DNA from: Burkholderiales bacterium
GTDB lineage: Bacteria; Pseudomonadota; Gammaproteobacteria; Burkholderiales; Burkholderiaceae_E
DNA length: 64,000 nucleotides
NCBI GenBank assembly: GCA_029977705.1
Contig: JAPOKJ010000004.1
Location: forward strand, 62,001-126,000
Reading direction: 5' to 3'
Under the pieces are notes generated by a model. The model did no database searches, was not told the DNA's origin, and worked only from the letters and a program-made list of their open reading frames with translations. A program made the position numbers and the translations under genes. Position 1 is the stretch's first letter. The number at the start of each line of letters is the position of its first letter. Below, one piece after another: positions 45,692-53,728 of this stretch.

Positions 45692-45811
45692 CAGGAAAGT
45701 GGACTGAATTGTGGAGAGGCTGTCCATAGTTACAAGTCTCACCCCGGGTAACATCTGCAGCATTGCCCCCTTGTTCAGTCCGCCTGTCCCTCTTCAGTCC
45801 GCCTGTCCCTC
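45692..45811. repeat. Tandem 19-bp repeat plus an inverted half copy in a divergent promoter region
   Basis: Two perfect, directly adjacent copies of TTCAGTCCGCCTGTCCCTC occupy 45774-45792 and 45793-45811. A partial copy on the minus strand (TTCAGTCC followed by a diverged tail) lies at about 45703-45710 and into 45692. The region separates a peroxidase gene from a sensor kinase gene and is a plausible place for the response regulator to bind. Repeats are seen directly; the regulatory role is inference. Confidence 0.55.
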
Positions 45812-45857
45812 CCATGTCGCCTGCCCGAGACCTGACGTCCCCTCCAGGAACCGACTG

Positions 45858-47498
45858 ATGCGCATTCGCCTGGCCACCAAACTGACGCTCCTGCTGATCA
45901 GCACGATCCTGGTGGTTCTGGTCGTCATGGGCGCCATCCTGACCTGGAGCCTGCGCAACGGCTTTGGTCACTACCTGAAGATGCAGGACTTCGAACAGCT
46001 GCAATCCTTTGTCGCGGTCGCCGCTCGGCAGGCCGAGCGGTTCGGCGAGGAATCCCTGGCCGGCGGACCGGAAGTGCTGGGGCCCTTGCTCGATGCCGCG
46101 CTCAGGGATGCGTCGCCCCTGGCCAGCCCGCCCGAAGCCTTCGCAGACGCCAGGCCGCCCGGGCCGCCGCCCCAGCACCGGCCCCCGCACGGCCCCCCGC
46201 CCCCCCATGGCCCACCGCCCCCCGATGCTCCCCCGCCCCAACACCGGCCAGGCCCGCCGGGTGGCGACGACTTCAGACCCCCGCCACCACCGCCACTGAT
46301 GGGTGCTCCGCGCGATGCACCACCGCCTTTCCGGCCACCGCGCGCCGATCCGCATGCCTTCGGGCCGCGACTGGCGCTGTACCGCCCCGATGGCAGCTAC
46401 CTCGGGGGGCGGCGATTCGCCAACCGCCTGAGCACGATGGAACTGCCGGTGCAGGTCGGCGACAAGGTGGTGGCCATTGCCAGCCTCAAGGACCGGCCGC
46501 CAGCGCCCGAGGGTGCGGATGCGCGTTTCCTGCAGCAGCAACTGCGCACCATCGGTCTGACGGCAGCGGCGCTGACGCTGCTGGCCCTGCTGATCGGCCT
46601 GGTCAGCGCGCGACGCTTGGTACGAAGGGTCAGCGCGGCCCAGCAGGCCACCCATCAGATCGCCACCGGGCGCTTCAAGGTACGGGTTCCAGTGGAGGGT
46701 CAGGACGAACTGGCGGACCTGGCAGGCGATATCAATGCCATGGCCGCCACCCTCGAGAAAAACGAGCGGCAACGGCGGCGCTGGATCGCCGGGCTGTCGC
46801 ACGAGTTGCGCACGCCGCTGACCGTGCTGCGCGGCGAGATCGAAGCCCTGGCCGATGGCGTTCGGCCCCTGAGCACCGCGGCGGTGGTTTCCCTGCAGGG
46901 TGAAGTCACGCGCCTGACCCGGCTGACCGAGGACTTCCATCAGCTGGCCCTGTCCGATGCGCAGGCCCTGCCCTGCCACTTCGAACCCCTCGATCTGGCA
47001 GACCTGCTGACACAGACGCGCGAGCGCTTCGCGGGACGAGCCCTGCAGGCCGGACATGACCTGCGCTGCCAACTGGACACGGCAACCCTGGCGCCCGGGG
47101 CAAGGCCACACTGGGATGCAGGGCGCCTCGAGCAATTGCTGGGCAACCTGATCGAGAACAGCCTGCGCTACACCGATGCGCCCGGACGCATCGACGTCAG
47201 TGTCGCCGGCGTCGATGCACGACACCTTCGCATCCGGGTCAGCGACAGCGCACCCGGCGTCTCGGTCGAAGACCTCTCGCGCCTGTTCGAGCCCCTGTTC
47301 CGAGGCGACCCCTCCCGCAGCCGGCTCTCCGGTGGCAGCGGGCTCGGACTGGCCGTGTGCAAGGCGATCGTGCTCAGCCATGCCGGTACCATCGAGGCCC
47401 GTCCTTCGCCCCTGGGTGGCGTGCAGATCGACGTGATCCTCCCCCTGGACCCTGAGTCGGTCAGGGAGCAGCCTTCCGAGGAGCCCCTGCGTGACTGA
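45858..47498 (+). CDS. Sensor histidine kinase with proline/histidine-rich periplasmic domain (BaeS-like)
   Basis: Membrane kinase of 546 aa. Helix 1 is at residues 7-29, the periplasmic region at 30-230, helix 2 at 231-250, HAMP at about 251-305, the phospho-acceptor His315 in LSHELRTPLTV and the ATPase domain with GNLIENSLRYT (N box) and GSGLGLAV (G box). Residues 91-172 are over 45 percent proline with repeated PPH, PPQH and HGPP units, unusual for a BaeS-type sensor and suggestive of metal contact. The start at 45858 has AGGA upstream. It overlaps the regulator gene by 8 nt. Confidence 0.9.
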   Translation: MRIRLATKLTLLLISTILVVLVVMGAILTWSLRNGFGHYLKMQDFEQLQSFVAVAARQAERFGEESLAGGPEVLGPLLDAALRDASPLASPPEAFADARPPGPPPQHRPPHGPPPPHGPPPPDAPPPQHRPGPPGGDDFRPPPPPPLMGAPRDAPPPFRPPRADPHAFGPRLALYRPDGSYLGGRRFANRLSTMELPVQVGDKVVAIASLKDRPPAPEGADARFLQQQLRTIGLTAAALTLLALLIGLVSARRLVRRVSAAQQATHQIATGRFKVRVPVEGQDELADLAGDINAMAATLEKNERQRRRWIAGLSHELRTPLTVLRGEIEALADGVRPLSTAAVVSLQGEVTRLTRLTEDFHQLALSDAQALPCHFEPLDLADLLTQTRERFAGRALQAGHDLRCQLDTATLAPGARPHWDAGRLEQLLGNLIENSLRYTDAPGRIDVSVAGVDARHLRIRVSDSAPGVSVEDLSRLFEPLFRGDPSRSRLSGGSGLGLAVCKAIVLSHAGTIEARPSPLGGVQIDVILPLDPESVREQPSEEPLRD

Positions 47499-48198
47499 TG
47501 CCCCACGAAAAATCCTGATCGCCGAGGATGAGGCCAAGATCGCCGCCTTGCTGGCGGACTATCTGCGCAGCAGCGGATTCGATCCGGTCTGCGTCGACAA
47601 CGGCCAGGAGGCCCTGCACCGACTGCAGGGCGGTGCTTTCAGCGCCCTGCTGCTCGACCTGATGCTGCCGGGCGTCGATGGCATCGAAGTGTGCAGGCAG
47701 GTGCGCCAATACTCCAGCCTGCCGATCCTGATGATCACCGCCAGGGTCGAGGAAATCGATCGCCTGCTCGGACTCGAGATCGGTGCCGATGACTACATCT
47801 GCAAGCCCTTCAGCCCACGCGAGGTGGTGGCCCGTCTGCGCGCGCAACTGCGGCGTGCCGAGGGTCGCCTGGCCGGCCTGCCAGGTCAACTGACCGCCGC
47901 CAGTGGTGGCTTTGCGATCGACGAGGTCGGCAAGCGCGTGTTCTTCGGGGATCAGCCCCTGAACCTGACGCAGGTGGAGTACCGGCTGCTGCGCGCCCTG
48001 GTCAGCCAGCCGGGCCGGGTCTTCAGCCGCGACCACCTGCTCGACCATGTCCATATCGACAACCGCGATACCAGCGATCGCGCCGTGGACAGCCACATCA
48101 AGAACCTGCGGCGCAAGCTGCAGGGCCTCGTCCCCTCCGGCCACGAATGCATCGGTGCCGTGTATGGGGTGGGCTATCGCTTCGACCCGCCGGAGTGA
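47491..48198 (+). CDS. OmpR/BaeR-type response regulator
   Basis: Regulator of 235 aa. The receiver domain has acidic residues at 12-13, phospho-acceptor Asp56 in LLLDLMLPGVDG and Lys105 in DDYICKPFSPRE. The C-terminal winged helix is PLNLTQVEYRLLRALVSQPG, then DSHIKNLRRKL and GVGYRFD. The start is GTG 47491 with GAGGAG upstream, inside the kinase gene, so the two are co-translated in the order kinase then regulator, as in baeSR. Confidence 0.92.
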   Translation: MTDAPRKILIAEDEAKIAALLADYLRSSGFDPVCVDNGQEALHRLQGGAFSALLLDLMLPGVDGIEVCRQVRQYSSLPILMITARVEEIDRLLGLEIGADDYICKPFSPREVVARLRAQLRRAEGRLAGLPGQLTAASGGFAIDEVGKRVFFGDQPLNLTQVEYRLLRALVSQPGRVFSRDHLLDHVHIDNRDTSDRAVDSHIKNLRRKLQGLVPSGHECIGAVYGVGYRFDPPE

Positions 48199-48219
48199 AG
48201 CGGCGGGCCGGCACGCGCC

Positions 48220-49494
48220 TCAGTCGGCAATCGCCTGATACACCAGGTTGCGGATCATGCCGCGATGCTGGGCCCCCAAAGGCCCGGTGGCATGCGCCAT
48301 GTAGACCACCACCAGTTGCTCCTTGGGATCGACCCAGAACAGGGTGCCGTAGGCGCCACCCCAGAAGAAGTCACCGGCACTGCCCGAGACCACGGCCATG
48401 CCGTTCTGGCCGCGTACCGCAAAGCCCAGCCCGAAGCCATAGCCCTCGGGCAGCACCGGGCTGGTGGTGCGCGCACGCACCGCCGGGCCCAGATGATCGC
48501 TGCTCATGTACTCGATGGTCTTGCGCGAGAGCAGGCGCTTGCCCTGGAAGGTGCCGCCATCGAGCAGCATCTGCGCAAAGCGCAGGTAGTCGGGCGCGGT
48601 GGACAATGCACAGCCGCCGCCGCACTGGAATTTCATCTTGCGCGGATCGGCATGGAGCACGAACTGGGCTTGCCCGGTGACCGGGTCCTTGGGCAGGGCC
48701 AGTGCGTAGCGGCCACGCTCGCTGTCGCGCAGCTCAAAGCGGGTGTCGACCATGCCCAGCGGCTTCCACAGGCGCTCGTCCAGGTAATCGCCCAGCGACT
48801 TGCCTGACAGGGCCTCGACGATCAGTCCCAGCACATCGGTGGACAGGCTGTAGTCCCAGACCGTCCCCGGGGCATAGGCCAGCGGCAGCCTGGCCATCTC
48901 GGCAATCAACTCGGGACCGTTGAAACTGTAGGCCGCCGCCGACGAGGAGGCTGGCCAAAGCTTGTGCATCGGCGAGTCGCCGCGGCTGGCCGATGCCACG
49001 CCCGAGGTGTGGCGCAGAAGGTCCTGGATGGTAGGCGGCCGCGGCGGGGTCACCCGCTCGAAGCCCTCGGGGCTGCCCGGCTTGACCACGCCCAGCTTCA
49101 TGTTCGCCAGGGCCGGCAGGTGCTTGCCGATCGGATCGGACAGCAGGAGGCGTCCTTCCTCATGCAGCATCATGATCGCCACCGACACCATCGGCTTGGT
49201 CATCGAGGCGATCGAAAACACCGCATCGCGCTTCATCGGGTCGCGCTTCGTGGGATCGCGATACCCGATCGCCTCCAGGTAGGCGACCTGCCCCTTGCGG
49301 GCGATGGCGATCACCGCGCCGGGCAGGCGGCCGGCATCGACCTCGCGCTGGTAGGCCTGGGTCAGAGCCAGCAGGCGCTGGGGCGACAGGCCCACCCTGT
49401 CAGGTGCCGTGACCGGCATGGGTTCAACCTGGGCTCCGGCCAGCGAGCAGGCCAGCAGCAGGCACATGGAAAGCAGATGACGCAATCGGAACAT
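48220..49494 (-). CDS. Secreted serine hydrolase, beta-lactamase/esterase fold
   Basis: Exported hydrolase of 424 aa with a signal peptide ending near residue 21 (LAGA-QVEP). The beta-lactamase class C-like motifs are S97-M-T-K100 in SIASMTKPMVS and a tyrosine in WDYSLSTDVLG; DLLRHTSGVASA and GYGFGLGFAV are also family marks. Such proteins are usually esterases or D-Ala peptidases; true class C lactamase activity is unlikely at this divergence. The start at 49494 has GAGG 7 nt upstream. Confidence 0.88.
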   Translation of the reverse strand: MFRLRHLLSMCLLLACSLAGAQVEPMPVTAPDRVGLSPQRLLALTQAYQREVDAGRLPGAVIAIARKGQVAYLEAIGYRDPTKRDPMKRDAVFSIASMTKPMVSVAIMMLHEEGRLLLSDPIGKHLPALANMKLGVVKPGSPEGFERVTPPRPPTIQDLLRHTSGVASASRGDSPMHKLWPASSSAAAYSFNGPELIAEMARLPLAYAPGTVWDYSLSTDVLGLIVEALSGKSLGDYLDERLWKPLGMVDTRFELRDSERGRYALALPKDPVTGQAQFVLHADPRKMKFQCGGGCALSTAPDYLRFAQMLLDGGTFQGKRLLSRKTIEYMSSDHLGPAVRARTTSPVLPEGYGFGLGFAVRGQNGMAVVSGSAGDFFWGGAYGTLFWVDPKEQLVVVYMAHATGPLGAQHRGMIRNLVYQAIAD

Positions 49495-49768
49495 GGAGCA
49501 CCTCGGGCGGAAAGGGGGATCAGGGCATCGCAGCGGGCATCGCAGCGGGCAGTGCGCCGGACCCATGGCGGACCGTCGCAAGCGCCTGCAGGCGATTGTC
49601 ACCCCGGGCCGGCGCGCAGCCGTGCTGGCGGTTCAATCCTGTGCCACCACGCTGCTGAGCCATCCCGCTGCTGCGCCATCCCGCTGACCGGACCGCAGGC
49701 CTGCGAATCCGCCCGGCCATGCCAAAATGGCAATGCCCCTCCAACACCTGCAGAAAGAGACAAAGCCC
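49495..49768. other. Intergenic region with short tandem repeats
   Basis: This 274-bp divergent gap holds two perfect copies of GGGCATCGCAGC (49525-49548) followed by a partial third, and two copies of GCCATCCCGCTG about 16 bp apart near 49660-49690. An inverted repeat TGCCA-AAA-TGGCA (49720-49732) lies 37 bp before the SDR start and could be an operator. No gene or RNA structure was recognised. Confidence 0.4.
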
Positions 49769-50551
49769 ATGGACATCAAAGGCAAGGTTGCAATCGTCAC
49801 CGGCGGCGCCAGCGGCATCGGCCGGGCCGCAGCGCTGCGCTTCGCCCAGGGCGGCGCCCGCGGCGTCGTGGTCGCCGACATCAATGCCGATGCGCTGGCC
49901 CCGGTGGCCGAGGCCGTGGGCGGCCTGGCGGTACGCTGCGATGTCAGCAAGGAAGCCGACATCCAGGCCCTGGTGGCGGCGGCGGAAGCCCGGTACGGCC
50001 AGGTCGATGTGTACTTCTCCAATGCCGGCATCGGCGGCGGACTGGGCGGCTTCGAAGTCGACGACGCGGTCTGGGAAGCGTGCTGGAAAATCCATGGCAT
50101 GGCCCACGTCTGGGCCGCCCGCGCCGTGGTGCCCAAGATGGTGGCACGCGGTGGCGGCTACTTCCTGATCACCGCCTCGGCGGCAGGCCTGCTGAACATC
50201 GTCGAGACCGCCCCCTATGGCGTCACCAAGCATGCCTCGGTGGCCTTTGCCGAGTGGCTGTCGATCGCCTATGGCCGCCAGGGTGTGAAGGTGTCCTGCC
50301 TGTGTCCGCAGGCGGTGCGTACCGGCATGGTGCCCGGCGATGGCGGCTCGGCCGGCGGTGACGGCATCCTGTCAGCCGAACAGGTCGCCGAAGACATCAT
50401 CCGCGTGATGGGCGAAGAAACCTTCCTGATCCTGCCGCATCCGCAGGTGCTGGAGTACGCCCGCATGAAGACCAACAACTACGACCGCTGGCTCGGTGGC
50501 ATGCAGAAACTGTACGAGCGCTTTCGCGCCAGCAAGAAGGCCGGCGCGTGA
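49769..50551 (+). CDS. Short-chain dehydrogenase/reductase
   Basis: Classical SDR of 260 aa: cofactor loop VTGGASGIGRAAAL, NAGIGGG, catalytic ITASAAG serine and YGVTKHA (Tyr-x3-Lys). ATG 49769 has AGAAAGAGA upstream. It overlaps the PhyH-type dioxygenase gene by 4 nt, which suggests a two-step conversion, for example hydroxylation of a fatty acid or alkyl chain followed by oxidation; substrate unknown. Confidence 0.9.
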   Translation: MDIKGKVAIVTGGASGIGRAAALRFAQGGARGVVVADINADALAPVAEAVGGLAVRCDVSKEADIQALVAAAEARYGQVDVYFSNAGIGGGLGGFEVDDAVWEACWKIHGMAHVWAARAVVPKMVARGGGYFLITASAAGLLNIVETAPYGVTKHASVAFAEWLSIAYGRQGVKVSCLCPQAVRTGMVPGDGGSAGGDGILSAEQVAEDIIRVMGEETFLILPHPQVLEYARMKTNNYDRWLGGMQKLYERFRASKKAGA

Positions 50552-51312
50552 AACCGCTGAGCGCCGAGGACATCGCCCGCTACCATCGTGACGGCATCGT
50601 GGTGCCCGACATGGGCTTCTCACCCGATACCGTGCGCGAACTGCAGGCAAAGCTCGACGCATTCCTGACGGCGCAGAACATCACCGATGCCGACTATGTC
50701 CCGGACATCATCGACAAGGACCCGAGCTGGCTGCGCTTTGGCGTGATGCCCGAGATCCTCGATGCGGTCGCGCAGCTGATCGGCGAGGACATCATCATCT
50801 GGGGCTCGGCCCTGTTCTGCAAGGCCGGCAAGGGTGGCCGCGCCACGCCCTGGCACCAGGATGGCCATTACTGGCCGATCAGGCCGCTGCACACCGTCAC
50901 CGCCTGGATCGCCATCGACGAGGTCAACGCCGAGAACAGCTGCCTGCGGGTGATTCCGGGGTCGCATCGTGACCGCGTCAGTTATCAGCATGATGTCGAC
51001 AACAGCGACACCATCGTGCTCAACCAGGTACTCAAGCCGGAATACCTGCAAAGCGCTCCGCCGCGCGACATCGAACTGGCGCCCGGGCGTTTTTCGATCC
51101 ACGACGTGTACCTGATTCACGGGGCCAACCCGAACAACTCGGGCAAGCGACGCGCCGGCATGGTGTTCCGCTACATGCCGGCCAGTTCGCATTTCGATCG
51201 CGACCTGGCAGCCCGCCAGGTGCGCGAGATGGGCGTGCTGGATCTGTCGCGTCGCAAGCTGCACCTGGTGCGCGGCATCGACCGCAGCGGGCGCAACGCG
51301 ATCAGCGCTTGA
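50548..51312 (+). CDS. Phytanoyl-CoA dioxygenase family protein
   Basis: Iron(II)/2-oxoglutarate oxygenase of 254 aa with the double-stranded beta-helix fold. Metal ligands are His103 and Asp105 in PWHQDGHYW and His191 in LIHGANPNNSGKRRAG, which also holds the 2-oxoglutarate-binding Arg. Members hydroxylate fatty acyl-CoA or other small molecules. It is co-translated with the SDR in front and its last 11 bases overlap the convergent NIPSNAP gene. Confidence 0.9.
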   Translation: MKPLSAEDIARYHRDGIVVPDMGFSPDTVRELQAKLDAFLTAQNITDADYVPDIIDKDPSWLRFGVMPEILDAVAQLIGEDIIIWGSALFCKAGKGGRATPWHQDGHYWPIRPLHTVTAWIAIDEVNAENSCLRVIPGSHRDRVSYQHDVDNSDTIVLNQVLKPEYLQSAPPRDIELAPGRFSIHDVYLIHGANPNNSGKRRAGMVFRYMPASSHFDRDLAARQVREMGVLDLSRRKLHLVRGIDRSGRNAISA

Positions 51313-51625
51313 TCGGGAAGAACGGCACCTGGGTCATAAGCCGGTTTTCCTGGGACTCGAGCATGCCCAGCTTGCCGGATTCGGCCACATAGGCCAGCCA
51401 TTCGGGATCGGCCCAGAGCGCGGCACGGCGCTTTTCGCGGTCACCCGCGTTTTCATAAACCCAGATGTGCACGTACTCGTTGACGTTGCCGGTCTCGGTG
51501 GTCATGAACGCCAGGGGCTGGCCCAGATGACGGGTTTGAGGACCCTTGCCCAGTTGATCATAGAGGGCCAGGTGCCGGTTGAGGCCGCCGACACGGCAGC
51601 GATAGGTGCGGACGTCGAGAAGCAT
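51302..51625 (-). CDS. NIPSNAP family protein
   Basis: Small protein of 107 aa with a ferredoxin-like NIPSNAP domain: DVRTYRCRVGGLNRHLALYD, then EYVHIWVYENAGDREKRRAA and WLAYVAESG. Family proteins are often next to oxygenases or dehydrogenases in catabolic clusters but have no firm enzymatic role. It starts 5 bp after the SSB stop on the same strand and ends by overlapping the PhyH gene antisense. Confidence 0.85.
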   Translation of the reverse strand: MLLDVRTYRCRVGGLNRHLALYDQLGKGPQTRHLGQPLAFMTTETGNVNEYVHIWVYENAGDREKRRAALWADPEWLAYVAESGKLGMLESQENRLMTQVPFFPIKR

Positions 51626-51630
51626 GGTGG

Positions 51631-52161
51631 TCAGAACGGAATGTCGTCATCCATGTCATCGAAATTGGCGGCCGGCTTCTTGGCCGCGCCACCGCCGCCA
51701 CCACCGGCCGGTGCACGCGCGGGCGCGCCACCGGAGCGGCCACCACCGTAGCCGCCTCCACCGCCACCGCCGCCCATGCCTTCTTCATCGCCGCCGCCGT
51801 AGCCACCGCCACCACCGCCGCCGCCCTCACGGCCACCGAGCATCTGCATGGTGTCGCCGACGATTTCGGTGGTGTACTTTTCCTGGCCTTCCTTGTCGGT
51901 CCACTTGCGGGTCTTCAGGCGGCCCTCGATATAGACCGGGCGGCCCTTCTTGAGGTATTCACCGGCCACTTCGGCGGTGCGACCGTAGAACACCACGCGG
52001 TGCCATTCGGTTTCTTCCTTGCGCTCGCCGCTGGCCTTGTCCTTCCAGTTGGAGGTGGTGGCCACCGACAGATTGGCAATCGCATTGCCGTCCGGGGAAT
52101 AGCGCACGTCCGGATCGCGGCCGAGATTGCCGATCAGGATGACTTTGTTGACCGATGCCAT
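51631..52161 (-). CDS. ssb: Single-stranded DNA-binding protein
   Basis: SSB of 176 aa. The OB fold is at residues 1-110 ([20 protein letters not shown] opening), a glycine-rich linker at about 112-160 and the acidic tip DDMDDDIPF that recruits partner proteins. The start has GAGG 9 nt upstream. It follows an MFS exporter gene, the usual ssb neighbour in Burkholderiales; uvrA, the usual third partner, is absent here. Confidence 0.97.
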   Translation of the reverse strand: MASVNKVILIGNLGRDPDVRYSPDGNAIANLSVATTSNWKDKASGERKEETEWHRVVFYGRTAEVAGEYLKKGRPVYIEGRLKTRKWTDKEGQEKYTTEIVGDTMQMLGGREGGGGGGGGYGGGDEEGMGGGGGGGGYGGGRSGGAPARAPAGGGGGGAAKKPAANFDDMDDDIPF

Positions 52162-52229
52162 GTTGGGTTCCTCTGAAAGCTGTATGAACGTGATTGTGCC
52201 TCAAGGCCGCTGCCCCGGCCGCGGGCGGC

Positions 52230-53516
52230 TCAGGCCGGCGTTGCCGCCCGCCAGCGCTTCTGGCCCAGTGCCACCATCGCCCAGGCCGCAAAGGCCACGG
52301 TACCGACACCGAACACTGCCACCGACCCGAAGTGCTGGACCAGCCAGCCGCCCAGGCCGGCGCCGACGAACAGCCCGAGCGCCTGCACGGTGTTGTACAC
52401 GCCCAGCGCCGTTCCCTTGGCCTCGGGTGGCGCCAGCTTGGACACCAGCGAAGGCAGCGTCGCCTCGAGCACATTAAAACCGACAAAGAACAGCAGCAGC
52501 AAGAGCGCCATCGGCATTAGGCCGGCAGGCTGAAAGGCAAAGCCGAGTTGCACCAGGGCCAGCAGCACGATGCTGCCAATGAAGGCCGCCTTCATGCGGC
52601 CATGGCGCTCGGCCTGGAGGATGATCGGCACCATGCCGACAAAGGACGCCAGCACCACCGGCAGATACACCTGCCAGTGGTCGGGCAGGGCCAGGCGGCC
52701 ACGATCGACGAGCCAGGCCGGCACCACCACGAACATCGCCATCTGCACCGCATGCAGCACGAAGATCCCCAGATTCAGCCGCATCAGGTCGGCATCGGCC
52801 AGCACCCGGGCCAGATCGCCGCCCTGGGCACCGCGCTGCGCCAGATCGCTGCCAGCCGGCGGCGCAGGGACTGCCTGCAAGACGGCAATGCCGGTCAGGG
52901 CCAGGGCCGCCATCACATAGAACAGGCCCGACATGCCGATCGAACGGTACAGCAGCGGGGCCACCACCAGGGACAGCGAGAACATCAGCCCGATCGAGCT
53001 GCCGATCACCGCCATCGCCTTGGTGCGCTGCGAATCACGCGTGCTGTCGGCGAGCAGCGCCGTGACTGCTGCCGAGATCGCGCCGGCCCCCTGCAGGGCC
53101 CGTCCCAGGGTCACGCCCAGCAGGCTGTCGGCCAGGGCGGCCAGCAGCGAGCCCGCCGCAAACAGCAGCAGGCCGATGGTGATGACCTTCTTGCGCCCGA
53201 AGCGGTCCGAGGCCATCCCGAAGGGAATCTGCAGCAGGCCCTGGGTCAGCCCATAAATGCCCATCGCCAGGCCCACCAGGAAGGCATCCTCGCCGCCCGG
53301 CATCTGGCGGGCATGCAAGGCGAACACCGGCAGGATCAGGAACAGGCCCAGCATGCGCGCCGCAAACAGGAAGCTGAGCGTGACCGTGGCACGGCGCTCG
53401 GTAGGCGTCATCGCGCCGCCGGTATCGACCGGGCCAGACGCGGGGGCTGGGCCGCAGGGCGATGCAAGGGCATCGGCGGGTTCAAGCGCAGGGGAGTGGC
53501 GGGGCGGGGATTTCAT
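52230..53516 (-). CDS. MFS transporter
   Basis: Major-facilitator exporter of about 428 aa with twelve hydrophobic helices. The loop 2-3 motif GMASDRFGRKKVITIGLLLF and the LGRALQGAGAISAAVTALLA segment are typical of drug-exporter-like members. The N-terminus is uncertain: 53516 is used; ATG 53411 (MTPTERRATVTL) would give a compact N-terminus common in relatives, and 53546 a longer one. No good ribosome-binding site separates them. It is 68 bp upstream of ssb on the same strand. Confidence 0.88.
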   Translation of the reverse strand: MKSPPRHSPALEPADALASPCGPAPASGPVDTGGAMTPTERRATVTLSFLFAARMLGLFLILPVFALHARQMPGGEDAFLVGLAMGIYGLTQGLLQIPFGMASDRFGRKKVITIGLLLFAAGSLLAALADSLLGVTLGRALQGAGAISAAVTALLADSTRDSQRTKAMAVIGSSIGLMFSLSLVVAPLLYRSIGMSGLFYVMAALALTGIAVLQAVPAPPAGSDLAQRGAQGGDLARVLADADLMRLNLGIFVLHAVQMAMFVVVPAWLVDRGRLALPDHWQVYLPVVLASFVGMVPIILQAERHGRMKAAFIGSIVLLALVQLGFAFQPAGLMPMALLLLLFFVGFNVLEATLPSLVSKLAPPEAKGTALGVYNTVQALGLFVGAGLGGWLVQHFGSVAVFGVGTVAFAAWAMVALGQKRWRAATPA

Positions 53517-53562
53517 GCGAAGCCCGCTATGGTAGTGGTTTTCCATGCCAGGCCATCTCAGG

Positions 53563-53640
53563 CCGGTCGGGGCACAGCGGCAAAGGCCGGCCAGAGAGCC
53601 CTCATGTAAGCAATTACTCTTGAGGCAAGGGCCCGACCGG
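53563..53640. promoter_or_regulatory. Divergent region with an inverted repeat and an AT-rich core
   Basis: Between the MFS and hydratase starts a perfect 9-bp inverted repeat, CCGGTCGGG (53563-53571) and CCCGACCGG (53632-53640), flanks an AT-richer stretch containing GTAAGCAATTAC, itself a GTAA/TTAC palindrome (around 53606-53617). It could be an operator region for one or both genes. No factor is identified. Confidence 0.35.
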
Positions 53641-53728
53641 GTTCATTGCCGGCCCGGGCGACACCGGTTTGCAAGGCCTTCCGGCCTACCATGGGGCAAG
53701 CCACGACCCCAGCCTTTCCGGAAACCCC

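Noticed and set aside
45639-47537. 632-codon open frame on the minus strand opposite the sensor kinase
   Set aside because: Shadow of the kinase gene; the kinase has all catalytic boxes, and the antisense product has none.
51700-51830. Glycine-codon repeats near the end of ssb as a repeat element
   Set aside because: They encode the normal glycine-rich linker of SSB and are ordinary for the family.
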